From: JBDTMC01 sp039934475
GTDB lineage: Bacteria > Acidobacteriota > Terriglobia > Bryobacterales > Bryobacteraceae
Reading direction: 5' to 3'
DNA length: 41,073 nucleotides
NCBI GenBank assembly: GCA_039934475.1
Contig: JBDTMC010000009.1
Span: forward strand, 1 to 41,073
The notes beneath the pieces are model-generated. The model searched no databases and was not told the DNA's origin. It saw only the letters and a program-made list of their open reading frames with translations. Below are positions 24,393 to 32,404 of this stretch, piece by piece. A program made the position numbers and the translations under genes. Numbering within the stretch: the first letter of the stretch is position 1; every line of letters starts with the position of its first letter.

Positions 24393-25214
24393 CTATTGGT
24401 AGAGAAGTAGCCAGTCTGTAGAGTCCTTCTGAATCCCGTTGCAATTCCCATTCTGGCCGGGAAACACGTTGCAATACCCAATCCTCTGCAAATGAATCCA
24501 GGCGGGCGCGGACGGAAGTTGGTCCGGCATCCGGAAATTTAGTTGATACAGTCCAACTTTACCCGGCGCCAAACCCAGATACCCGATCTCCAAGGGGATT
24601 TCCGTAGCAACATTATCGAGACGAAGCCGGAAGTGCCACAAGTCCACGCCGAGGAAAAGCGTAGAAACCCGAGAGAGCAGGGCGGCGGACGCGGGGTAAC
24701 CGGTCTGCGGCCTGTTGTCGACGTCTCCAAAATTGCTGCCGTAAGTGATGATCCACTCCCCCGCCCTTGGAGGATCGTTTAACGTCACCGGACGGTAATC
24801 GCTGCCGTGCTGTAGGATGCCGGCGAAGGTTCCCCAAGGCGCTGGGGAAACCGGGATCGTCGCACTTTGGTTCCCCTGCACGATTTTGGGTGTGGCCGCG
24901 CCTGCCTCGTAAGGCACCTGGAAATCGACCTGCTGATAAGAGGCGCCATTCGTCCCATCGACAGTAGCGACCGCCAGCAACGGCGCAGACACACTGTCAA
25001 ACATCACACTTACGCCACCGAGAGAAGTCGGAAGAGGAACGCCCGAACCCTCTAACACTCCCTCGATACCGGTGAGACCGGTGCAATAGACCGTGGCGAT
25101 GTTACCTCCCGCCGGAATGCGTACAGTCTCGGAGATAACTTTAATCTCGGCGAGGCCAGTCACCGCAAAGAGCAGGCACGTCGAAAAACCATACAGCACG
25201 CCAAAGATGCTCAT
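24393..25214 (-). CDS. Secreted TIGR03437-type protein (Solibacter-characteristic)
   Basis: 273 residues. Signal peptide about 1-22 (FGVLYGFSTCLLFAVTGLAE). The rest follows the TIGR03437 pattern abundant in Solibacter relatives: VTIYCTG-like start (NIATVYCTGLTGIEG), GVSVMFDSVSAPLLAV, YQQVDFQVPYE, and a second unit with YLGLAPGKVGLYQLNFRMP. Two such units appear, with Cys residues in the tail. The function of the family is unknown; it is usually the C-terminal part of larger secreted proteins, so this small stand-alone form is short. It lies between copies 1 and 2 of the HtrA-tail repeat, in the opposite orientation. Confidence 0.75.
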   Translation of the reverse strand: MSIFGVLYGFSTCLLFAVTGLAEIKVISETVRIPAGGNIATVYCTGLTGIEGVLEGSGVPLPTSLGGVSVMFDSVSAPLLAVATVDGTNGASYQQVDFQVPYEAGAATPKIVQGNQSATIPVSPAPWGTFAGILQHGSDYRPVTLNDPPRAGEWIITYGSNFGDVDNRPQTGYPASAALLSRVSTLFLGVDLWHFRLRLDNVATEIPLEIGYLGLAPGKVGLYQLNFRMPDQLPSAPAWIHLQRIGYCNVFPGQNGNCNGIQKDSTDWLLLYQ

Positions 25215-25320
25215 GGTCTATTCGTATCACAGCCAAAGTTAACTAATTGGGAAAGACGAGGTGGGCTTTCTCATCGTTCTGACGGAATTCGTCTTAAGCG
25301 CGCCGGCTAGGTTGGCCTGG

Positions 25321-25349
25321 TCGTCGGTGGCACCATGCCTGTCAAGTAG
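25321..25349 (+). repeat. Repeat copy 2: degenerate HtrA 3' end
   Basis: These 29 bases encode VGGTMPVK plus TAG and match 25974-26002 at 27 of 29 positions. Similarity fades upstream: 25303-25320 aligns with the region encoding AWNGFF at roughly two thirds of positions and contains an in-frame stop. No protease gene precedes it. The gap 25215-25406 otherwise holds only this remnant and a hairpin. Confidence 0.75.
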
Positions 25350-25364
25350 CAAGCGTGTTTATGT

Positions 25365-25392
25365 GAGAGGGTGCGGCTCGAAAGCCCCTCTC
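25365..25392. terminator. Bulged hairpin, possible terminator for hicB or of repeat copy 2
   Basis: GAGAGG (25365-25370) pairs with CCTCTC (25387-25392) and GGCT with AGCC around a CGAA tetraloop; four bases bulge on the left arm. It lies 15 bases past the hicB stop on the minus strand and 15 bases past the stop of repeat copy 2 on the plus strand. No T run follows on either side. Confidence 0.4.
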
Positions 25393-25406
25393 TGCTCCCC
25401 AGAATC

Positions 25407-25787
25407 TCACCTGTTTCCCCCCTGAGCATCACCCTTCCTTGATCCGATTGCCTCGGCAATGATCGCCATAACGAGGCTATTTATGCTGACACCCTCGGAT
25501 TCTGCGCGTTTGGTCAGCTTGGCGTACAGGGTTCGCGGGAGACGTTGCCGCCATTGCGCCGCCTCAATGATGGGCTTGGGTACCTTACGGCCTGTTTCCC
25601 TAAATACTTCCAGACAATCGCGCAAGGCTTCCCGGCCGTTGGCGACGGCTTCTTCGATGGTCTCACCGTCGGACATGCATCCGGGGATATCCGGGTACTC
25701 GACTAAGTAACCCCCACCCTCGTCTTTGGACAAAGGGCGAACCGTGAATTGGTACTGATTCAGGTTTCGATTTAGATTCGTTTTCAT
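25407..25787 (-). CDS. hicB: HicB-family antitoxin
   Basis: 126 residues. The N-terminal RNase-H-like domain has GGGYLVEYPDIPGCMSDGETIEEA, the HicB hallmark; the C-terminal ribbon-helix-helix region (about 83-115, RLPRTLYAKLTKRAESEGVSINSLV) would bind DNA and repress the operon. HicB neutralises HicA, an mRNA interferase. The ATG overlaps the upstream hicA stop in ATGA, the normal hicAB arrangement. Because hicA is truncated, this may be an orphan antitoxin. A hairpin follows 15 bases after the stop. Confidence 0.88.
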   Translation of the reverse strand: MKTNLNRNLNQYQFTVRPLSKDEGGGYLVEYPDIPGCMSDGETIEEAVANGREALRDCLEVFRETGRKVPKPIIEAAQWRQRLPRTLYAKLTKRAESEGVSINSLVMAIIAEAIGSRKGDAQGGNR

Positions 25788-25939
25788 CGCGTTCCGATAA
25801 CTCCCGCCGCATCAACGAGCGCCAGAAATTGCCTCACGTAGACCGCCTTGATTGGCCGCTTGGCCGGCACCGATACGATCTCCCGGACGCCGGGAGCACT
25901 GAAAATCACATGACTGCCGCCGCGACTGGGTCTGCGCCA
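25784..25939 (-). pseudogene. hicA: Truncated HicA-like toxin, N-terminus lost at the repeat boundary
   Basis: 51 residues of HicA-like sequence: WRRPSRGGSHVIFSAPG contains the Gly-Ser-His core with the catalytic His of the dsRBD-like fold, then VSVPAKRPIKAVYVRQFLALVDAAG. Homology begins exactly where the 53-bp HtrA-tail repeat ends (25939/25940). The reading frame continues upstream to 26155, but that part is an antisense translation of the repeat and of the terminator stem, not toxin sequence, so the first 15-20 HicA residues (first strand and helix) are missing. Probably inactive. The HicA call rests on the motif plus overlap with hicB. Confidence 0.7.
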
Positions 25940-25992
25940 CTGAGCGGCAAACGCGCAGCCTGGAATGGCTTCTTCGTCGGCGGCACCATGCC
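25940..25992 (+). repeat. Repeat copy 3: exact 53-bp copy of the HtrA 3' end
   Basis: Identical over 53 bases to 24262-24314. It continues in frame to give PVK and TAG at 26002, like copy 2 and unlike the AVVK-TAA of the real gene. No protease sequence precedes it: the upstream neighbour is hicA read on the other strand. A terminator follows. Confidence 0.95.
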
Positions 25993-26032
25993 AGTCAAGT
26001 AGGGCAGGCTCATCAGCCTCCTCCCCACCTGT

Positions 26033-26060
26033 GTCTGGGCGTAGCACTTTACGCCCAGAC
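26033..26060 (+). terminator. Intrinsic terminator after repeat copy 3
   Basis: GTCTGGGCGTA (26033-26043) and TACGCCCAGAC (26050-26060) form a perfect 11-pair stem with a six-base loop, followed by TTTCTC. It is 30 bases past the TAG of copy 3 and reads in the plus direction, though no intact plus-strand gene precedes it. Confidence 0.75.
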
Positions 26061-26298
26061 TTTCTCAGGTTCGGCTCCTCAGTAGACCCTCCCCGAACGG
26101 CCCATCCATGGCCGATCTTCGTGCCATAGGAGGTGCAGTCTGATGCAACGTTCATAAACCCCCATTGCCCTTCAAATCACAATTCTTTCCCTGGCATTTC
26201 TAACAACTTACAAATTTAACTGTTCGCCTCTCGGGCACCGAGTGCTACGTTACCAGCGAATGCCGGTCCCCCTGTGGACAGAAAGAGAACAGTAAATC
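26061..26298. other. Non-coding gap upstream of the next gene
   Basis: I see no gene here. 26160-26230 is AT-rich compared with its surroundings and probably contains the promoter of the gene at 26299, but no clean -35/-10 pair stands out. Confidence 0.5.
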
Positions 26299-26979
26299 GT
26301 GACTACCAAACAACTCGAAGCCAATCGCGCCAACGCGAAGAAATCCACCGGTCCCACCACCGCCGAGGGCAAGAAGCAATCCAGCCGTAACTCCACCCGT
26401 CACGGCCTGACCTCCAAAGACGTCTTCGTCCCCGCAGGACTCACCCAAGATTTCGACGCCCTCAAGGACGATCTCAGAGACGAACTACAACCCGCAACCG
26501 CCCTCCAGATGATCTTCTTCAACCAGGCACTAGCCAACGCCTGGAAGCAGGTCCGGTGCGAGCGCGCCGAGGCCGAACTCGCCGATAAGGTCTCCGAGCC
26601 CGGCACAGACCCACTCACCGATCCGCAGCTTCAATCCACCCTTCGTACCATCGAACGCGCCCGCGCCCAGGCCAACCGCCTCCTCAACGACGCCCTCAAG
26701 AACTTCCGCCAAGCCAAGGCAGACGAGCGCAACCGCATCCAGCCCGACCTCTTCGCAGACCTCGACTTGGGCACATTGCAAAACGAAGCCAATCTACTCG
26801 CGGTGCTCACCCCTGACCCGCTCTTGACGCCCGAAGTGATGGCCGCCTTCCAAAAGCTCCAGGCCGATCCCAAGGCGACCGCCCTCGATTACCCCGCCTT
26901 GGTCGAATTCATGGCCAGCTTCAAGAACCGTGCGGAGAAGGTGGAACAAACGAACCCAATTGCCTGCGCCGCCGCCTAA
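26299..26979 (+). CDS. Conserved protein of unknown function (ANRANAKKSTGP type)
   Basis: 226 residues. The opening KQLEANRANAKKSTGPTTAEGK, followed by NSTRHGLTSKD, is a recurring N-terminus in proteins of Acidobacteria and Planctomycetes whose role is not known to me. The basic N-terminal 40 residues resemble a nucleic-acid-binding tail; residues 55-160 are helical and charged, with coiled-coil character (RTIERARAQANRLLNDALKNF). No signal peptide or membrane helix. The start is a GTG at 26299 with an AAAGAGA purine stretch about 10 bases upstream. The C-terminal stop overlaps that of the convergent gene. Confidence 0.75.
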   Translation: MTTKQLEANRANAKKSTGPTTAEGKKQSSRNSTRHGLTSKDVFVPAGLTQDFDALKDDLRDELQPATALQMIFFNQALANAWKQVRCERAEAELADKVSEPGTDPLTDPQLQSTLRTIERARAQANRLLNDALKNFRQAKADERNRIQPDLFADLDLGTLQNEANLLAVLTPDPLLTPEVMAAFQKLQADPKATALDYPALVEFMASFKNRAEKVEQTNPIACAAA

Positions 26980-28034
26980 GCGACGCCCGCGCCCTGGGTT
27001 CCCACGTAGATCGAGTACAGCGATTGGCTGCCGGCCATAAACAACCGGTTCCGTTTGGCGCCGCCAAAGCACAAATTGGCGCAGATCTCAGGCAGCACAA
27101 TCATCCCGATAGGCTGGCCTTGCGCCGTCAACACGTGTACTCCGTCATAACCCGGACCGCCGTTGGCGCCAATCCAGATATTGCCGTCCACGTCCGCGCG
27201 AATGCCATCCGCCAACCCGCGTCCGCGGCCCTCCAGCACCATATTGGTGAACTGTTTGCCGTTCTTCAGCTTGTTGTCCACAACATCGTAAACGCGGATG
27301 TCTTTCCCCGTCCCGGTGTCGCAAACATAGAGCTTTTTATAATCGGGAGAAAAACAAATCCCGTTCGGCTTGTCCGGGTCGTCAGTCACCAGTTCGATCT
27401 TGCCCGACTTCGGGTCAACGCGGTATACCGCTTCCTTGATCTCCTGCTTCCCCGTGAAGCCTTCGTAGTTGCCTTGAATGCCGTACGGAGGATCGGTGAA
27501 CCAGATGCCGCCATCCGGATGCACGCAAATGTCGTTCGGAGAGTTCAACGGCTTCCCGTTGTACTTGTCCGCGATCACAGTAACGGACCCATTGTGCTCA
27601 TACCGCACCACGCGCCGCCCCGCATGCTCACACGACAACTGCCGCCCTTCGAAATCGAACGTGTTGCCGTTGCTGTAACCCGCGGGATTGCGGAACACGC
27701 TCACGTGGTCGTCTTCTTCTATCAGCCGCAGCTGCCGGTTGTTGGGGATGTCGCTCCACAACAGATAACGGCCCTGCGCGCACCACGCCGGCCCTTCCGC
27801 CCACTTCGTTCCCACGTAGTGCCGGTAGATCACGGCGTTGAACAGTCCGTACTTTGAGAAGCTCTTGTCCAGGGCGATAACGTCGGGGTCCGGATAGCGT
27901 GTTGTCTGGTGATTGCTCCAGTCACGGTCCGCCATGGCGAGGGCTGGTGCGGCCGCGGCGAGGCCCAACATGGAGCGCCGCGCAATTTGAGAAGAGGTCG
28001 AGGGCATGCGCGTCATTCTATGCCAATTGATCAT
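26976..28034 (-). CDS. SMP-30/gluconolactonase-like exported protein
   Basis: 352 residues. The N-terminal region has an Arg-Arg pair followed by a hydrophobic stretch (ARRSMLGLAAAAPALAMA), suggesting Tat or Sec export. The rest is a six-bladed propeller of the SMP-30/gluconolaconase/LRE group: EGPAW near residue 80 (metal Glu), NSPNDICVHPDGGIWFTDPPYG (metal Asn), GICFSPDYKKLYVCDTG (metal Asp) and LADGIRADVDGNIWIG. The family hydrolyses sugar lactones using a divalent cation. Its ATG is 15 bases after the tolC-like stop, so it could be transcribed with the metal efflux genes, or have its own promoter inside them. The exact start (28034, 28016 or 28007) is uncertain. Confidence 0.85.
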   Translation of the reverse strand: MINWHRMTRMPSTSSQIARRSMLGLAAAAPALAMADRDWSNHQTTRYPDPDVIALDKSFSKYGLFNAVIYRHYVGTKWAEGPAWCAQGRYLLWSDIPNNRQLRLIEEDDHVSVFRNPAGYSNGNTFDFEGRQLSCEHAGRRVVRYEHNGSVTVIADKYNGKPLNSPNDICVHPDGGIWFTDPPYGIQGNYEGFTGKQEIKEAVYRVDPKSGKIELVTDDPDKPNGICFSPDYKKLYVCDTGTGKDIRVYDVVDNKLKNGKQFTNMVLEGRGRGLADGIRADVDGNIWIGANGGPGYDGVHVLTAQGQPIGMIVLPEICANLCFGGAKRNRLFMAGSQSLYSIYVGTQGAGVA

Positions 28035-28049
28035 CCGCTGTCCCGTCCC

Positions 28050-29288
28050 CTACGGAATCGCTTCCCGCCCCACGGCCATGTTCAACTGTCCCGCCGCGCC
28101 AAGGTACGCGCCAACAAGGTTAATGTATGCCACTTGCGTCACGCGGTAGTCCCGCTGCGCGTCCAGGTAATCCACCAGCGCCGCTTGTCCCCGCTGGTAG
28201 GAAAAGGACATCGTGTCCCGAATCCGCCGAGCCGTCTCCAGGTACCCGTTCGCTTCGGTGTAAGGACGCAACAGGTTCACCGTGCTCACCAGCGTGTAGT
28301 AGGCCGAGTCCACGTCGCTGAACACTTGCGCCTGCGCCGCTTCCTTCTGCCGTTCCGCGTGTCTAATATCGATCTCCGTGCGCAGCTTCTCCCCTTGGTT
28401 CCGGTCGAAAATACGCAGCGGAATGTTGACGCTCACGCCCATATACGGGGCCGGCGGCATGTACGCCAGATCCATCGCAAACGTCGGATCGGTCGAACCA
28501 TTGGCTACCGCCAGCTTGTGATCCGTCCCCGCCTTCTCCACCCCTTGAATCGCCGCCCGTAGGTCCGGCCGCGCATCCAGAGCCGTGGCGTGAATCTCCT
28601 CCAGCGCCAGAATCTGCTCCTTGAATTCAAACGGGCCGGCGATCTCAAAACGGTCCACTGGAGTCCGTTCGTTCAGCAGCAGTAGCATCGTGATCTTCGC
28701 GGTCCGCGCGTTCACCAGGGCCGTCTGGTAATCCGATTCGTACTGCACCTTCTGCAGCGCAATACGGTCCAGGTCCAACCGGGCAATGTCCCCCGACGCA
28801 TACCGGTCGCGACTGATCGCCAGTTCCTTATCGAAGTACTCCAGGTTCTCTTTTGCCTGAACCAGCAGCGCCTTCGCCTGCAGCGTCTGAACAAATGCAC
28901 TGCGCAGATTGAACAGCAGGTTTCGCTCCAAGTCCAACTGCTGCGATGCCGCAATCGCCGTCCCTTGCTGAGCGCTTTCCAGGCGCAGTTCCCGTTTGTG
29001 CTGCCGCTCATGCAGATAGTCGAACGCCACCAATGGCAGTGCGTTCGTCACCGGTCGATAGGGATTCCCCGTGAACAGTTGCAGTTGGTCCAACGACACC
29101 GTGGCATTCGGGTTCGGCCGCAGATACGCCGTCACTTCAGCCGCCTTCGACTCCTGCACATTCAATTGCCCCGCGCTCAGGTTGGGATTAGCGGCGCGAA
29201 ACTTCTCCACCACCTGCGGCCACGTGAGGGCCGTTTGCCCAGCCGCGCCCCCTGCTACTAATAGGCACAAAAATAGATATCGCCACAT
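28050..29288 (-). CDS. TolC-family outer-membrane efflux protein (CzcC-like)
   Basis: 412 residues from the ATG at 29288. Signal peptide 1-17 (RYLFLCLLVAGGAAGQ). The body is two TolC repeats of long amphipathic helices: VVEKFRAANPNLSAGQLN early, and ERNLLFNLRSAFVQTLQAK, with the second repeat containing FSDVDSAYYTLVSTVNLLRPY. The protein forms the outer-membrane duct of a tripartite pump with the CzcA-like and CzcB-like proteins encoded just upstream. An in-frame upstream extension overlaps the RND gene and carries no signal, so was rejected. The gap from the RND stop is 17 bases. Confidence 0.9.
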   Translation of the reverse strand: MWRYLFLCLLVAGGAAGQTALTWPQVVEKFRAANPNLSAGQLNVQESKAAEVTAYLRPNPNATVSLDQLQLFTGNPYRPVTNALPLVAFDYLHERQHKRELRLESAQQGTAIAASQQLDLERNLLFNLRSAFVQTLQAKALLVQAKENLEYFDKELAISRDRYASGDIARLDLDRIALQKVQYESDYQTALVNARTAKITMLLLLNERTPVDRFEIAGPFEFKEQILALEEIHATALDARPDLRAAIQGVEKAGTDHKLAVANGSTDPTFAMDLAYMPPAPYMGVSVNIPLRIFDRNQGEKLRTEIDIRHAERQKEAAQAQVFSDVDSAYYTLVSTVNLLRPYTEANGYLETARRIRDTMSFSYQRGQAALVDYLDAQRDYRVTQVAYINLVGAYLGAAGQLNMAVGREAIP

Positions 29289-29305
29289 AGCTCTTGCCGC
29301 CTCAC

Positions 29306-32300
29306 TCAAACCTGCAATACATCCCCGTCGCGCGCCGCCAGCGAATAGAGCACTGGCGATAGAAAGATGGACAGCAACAGCCGCGAAGCAAGCCCCGCGA
29401 CAATCACAATGGCGAACGGCTTCTGCGAGTCGCTCCCAATGCCTGTGGACATGGCCGCCGGCAGCAGCCCCAGGCACGCCACCAGAGCCGTCATCATGAT
29501 CGGCCGCAACCGCAACAGCGATGCCTCTAGCGTCGCCGTCGCAATGCTATGGCCCTCCAATCGCAGCTTGTTGATGAACGAATATAAGATGACGCTGGTC
29601 TGCACCGCCACACCCATCAACGCCACAAACCCCAGCATCGACGACACGCTGAACGGCGTCTTCGTCAGGTACAACGCCAGCAACCCGCCCACCGGCTCGG
29701 TCACAATCACGCTGAAGAAGATAATCAGCGGGAACTTCAGGTTGCCGTACAGTGCAAACAGAATCAGCAGAATCAGCAGCACCGTCAGCGGCGCGATGAT
29801 CTTCATCTGCTCCTGCGACGCCAGGTACTCTTTGTATTCCCCGCCCCAATCGAACCGGTAGTCGACAGGCAGTTTCACCGCCGCGTCCACCTTCCGCCGC
29901 GCCTCGCCCACGGCGCTCGCCAAATCGCGGCCTTCCACGCTGAACTGCACGCCAATGTATCTCTCGTTCGATTCGCGGTAAATGAACGACGCGCCGCTCT
30001 CCACGCGAATGTCACAGAACTGGCTCAGCGGCAGATACTGCCCGTCAGGCGTAGCAATCAGCAGGTTCTTGATGGCGTTCTCATCGCTCCGGTACGGCTC
30101 CTGCATGCGCACAATCAAATCGAACTGCCGCTCTCCCTGAATCACCTGCGTCGCCGCCGTCCCGCCCATCGCAGTCTCTACCAGCGTGTTCACATCGCTC
30201 ACGTTCAATCCGTAGCGCGCCAGCTTTGCTCGATCGGGAGTGATCGTCAAACTAGGCTGCCCTAACTCCCGGACCACCGTGATCTCCGCAATGCCCGGAA
30301 TGGTGTTGAGGATGTTCTTCACCTGGTTTGCGCGGTTCTCCAGCGTGCCCAGATCCTGCCCAAAGATCTTCACCGCCAGCGCGCTCTTCAATCCCGTCTC
30401 CGCTTCGTCCACTGCATCCTCCGCCGGTTGCGTGTAGTTGAAAATGATCCCCGGGAAGGACGCCAGCTTCTTTTGCACGGCCTCAATCAATTGTGGTTTG
30501 TTGTGGATTGACCCGCTCCACGCCTGGTCCGAATACGGCTTCAGCCCGACATAAAACTCGTTGTTGAAGAACCCGATCGCATCCGTCCCATCGTCCGGCC
30601 GGCCCAACTCGTTCGCCACCGTCGTCACCTGCGGAAAGCTCAGCAGAATGGTGCGAATCTGCGGCGAGAGCTTCGCCGCCTCCTCAAACGAGATCGTGTA
30701 TGGAGTAGTCGCCCGCACCCACAGCGCGCCTTCATCCAGATGCGGCATAAACTCCCCGCCAATGAACGGAATCAAGAGCAGCGAGCACCCAAAGATCGCC
30801 ACCGCCAGCACCACCGTCACCGCACGGTTGCGCAGGCACCATCCCAACACACGCCCGTAGCCACTGCGCAGCCATTCGTAAACCACTGCCTTCGGTTCGT
30901 GAATGTGTTTCTTCAAGAAGTACGAGCACAGCACCGGCAGCAACGTCAGTGCGCATAGCAGCGATCCCAGCAGCGCAAACGACATCGTATCGGCCATCGG
31001 TTGAAACAGTCTCCCGGAAGGTCCGGTCAGCACATAGATCGGAAGGTACCCGGCGATGATCACGGCGATGGCATAGAAGATGGGCCTCTCCACGTCCCTC
31101 GCCGCGGAACGGATGACGTCCATCAACTGGAACCCTTCGTCGTCCCGATGCAGCGACAACTCGCGGAAGATGTTCTCCACCATCACCACCGCGCCATCCA
31201 CGATGATCCCGAAGTCAATCGCGCCGATGGAAAGCAGGTTAGCCGGAATGTGCCGCCAGTCCAGGCAGATGAATGAGAACAACAGCGCAAACGGGATCGT
31301 CACCGCTACAATCAGCGCCGTCCGAATGCTCAGCAGGAAGATCCCCAGAATCACCAGCACCAGCACCATGCCGCGCAGCAGGTTCTCTTCCACCGTCTTC
31401 GTGGTCTCTTCTATCAAGCCCTGGCGATCGTAGTACGGAACGATCTTCACGTCCTTCGGCAAAACGTGTTCGTTCAACTCCTTCGTCATGCTCTCCACGC
31501 GCCGCAGAATTACCTGTGCCTGCTCGCCCACGCGCATCAGGATGACGCCTTCCACCGCCTCGTCCTGCTTCATGTAGCCGAACTGGCCCAGGCGCGGCGC
31601 ATGACCAATCTCCACCTTCGCCACGTCCTTCACATAGACCGGAATGCCGCCCTTCTGCTGCAGCACGATGTTGCCGATGTCCACCGTATCGCGCACCAAG
31701 CCCAAGCCCCGTATGTAGTAGAACTGCCCACCCTGCGAATAGAATCCCCCGCCCGCGTTGGCGTTGTTGTTTGACAGTTGCTGCGTCACCTGCGGCACGC
31801 TGAGGCCGTAGGCGAACAACTTATTCGGGTCCAGCAGCACCTGATATTGCATCGTCGTGCCACCGAACCCCGAATCGTCGGCAACTCCCTGAATCGATCG
31901 GTACCGCCGCTCCACCACCCAGTCTTCGAGGATCTTCAGATCCTGAGGCGAGCGATCGGCGCTCTGCAGGACATAGCGGTAGATCAAACCGCTCGGGCTG
32001 AACAAGGGCGACAGCGAAGGCTGCAAGCCGGATGGTATGGAAGCGTCGCCCACCCGTTCAAACGCCTGCTCCCGCACGAAGTACGGATTGGCGCCGTACT
32101 CGAAATTCATTTGCACCGACGACAACCCATACAGCGAAACCGAACGCAGCGAATCCAGTTGTGGAATGCCGTTCATTTCGATCTCGAGCGGTATGGTCAC
32201 CAGCCGCTCCACCTCCTCGGCGGCGTGCCCCGGCCATTGCGTGATGATCGAGACATGCGGCGGCGAAAGATCGGGATACGCGTCGATCGGCAGCTTCTGA

Positions 32301-32392
32301 AACGAGATGGCGCCGTAGATCATCAGGGCGACAGCCGCCATCACGATCAGAAATCGTTGCCGCAGTGCGAAGGAAACCAGGTTCGCAATCAT
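29306..32392 (-). CDS. czcA: Heavy-metal RND efflux pump (CzcA-like)
   Basis: 1028 residues, standard RND length with twelve helices and two large periplasmic loops. Helix 4 reads AIDFGIIVDGAVVMVEN: Asp393, Asp399 and Glu406 have exactly the spacing of the CzcA proton-relay triad, which assigns it to the Zn/Co/Cd type of HME-RND and not the Cu/Ag type. The N-terminus has LPIDAYPDLSPPHV and the porter domain AEEVERLVTIPLE. It exports cations from periplasm or cytoplasm using the proton gradient. The ATG at 32392 has AGGGA upstream. It sits 12 bases after the adaptor gene. Metal specificity is inferred from the triad only. Confidence 0.93.
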   Translation of the reverse strand: MIANLVSFALRQRFLIVMAAVALMIYGAISFQKLPIDAYPDLSPPHVSIITQWPGHAAEEVERLVTIPLEIEMNGIPQLDSLRSVSLYGLSSVQMNFEYGANPYFVREQAFERVGDASIPSGLQPSLSPLFSPSGLIYRYVLQSADRSPQDLKILEDWVVERRYRSIQGVADDSGFGGTTMQYQVLLDPNKLFAYGLSVPQVTQQLSNNNANAGGGFYSQGGQFYYIRGLGLVRDTVDIGNIVLQQKGGIPVYVKDVAKVEIGHAPRLGQFGYMKQDEAVEGVILMRVGEQAQVILRRVESMTKELNEHVLPKDVKIVPYYDRQGLIEETTKTVEENLLRGMVLVLVILGIFLLSIRTALIVAVTIPFALLFSFICLDWRHIPANLLSIGAIDFGIIVDGAVVMVENIFRELSLHRDDEGFQLMDVIRSAARDVERPIFYAIAVIIAGYLPIYVLTGPSGRLFQPMADTMSFALLGSLLCALTLLPVLCSYFLKKHIHEPKAVVYEWLRSGYGRVLGWCLRNRAVTVVLAVAIFGCSLLLIPFIGGEFMPHLDEGALWVRATTPYTISFEEAAKLSPQIRTILLSFPQVTTVANELGRPDDGTDAIGFFNNEFYVGLKPYSDQAWSGSIHNKPQLIEAVQKKLASFPGIIFNYTQPAEDAVDEAETGLKSALAVKIFGQDLGTLENRANQVKNILNTIPGIAEITVVRELGQPSLTITPDRAKLARYGLNVSDVNTLVETAMGGTAATQVIQGERQFDLIVRMQEPYRSDENAIKNLLIATPDGQYLPLSQFCDIRVESGASFIYRESNERYIGVQFSVEGRDLASAVGEARRKVDAAVKLPVDYRFDWGGEYKEYLASQEQMKIIAPLTVLLILLILFALYGNLKFPLIIFFSVIVTEPVGGLLALYLTKTPFSVSSMLGFVALMGVAVQTSVILYSFINKLRLEGHSIATATLEASLLRLRPIMMTALVACLGLLPAAMSTGIGSDSQKPFAIVIVAGLASRLLLSIFLSPVLYSLAARDGDVLQV

Positions 32393-32404
32393 TCTGTATG
32401 GTCC

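Noticed and set aside
25784..26155. A 123-residue minus-strand frame as a full HicA-like gene
   Set aside because: Its first ~70 residues are antisense to the HtrA-tail repeat and terminator region; only the last 51 residues look like HicA.
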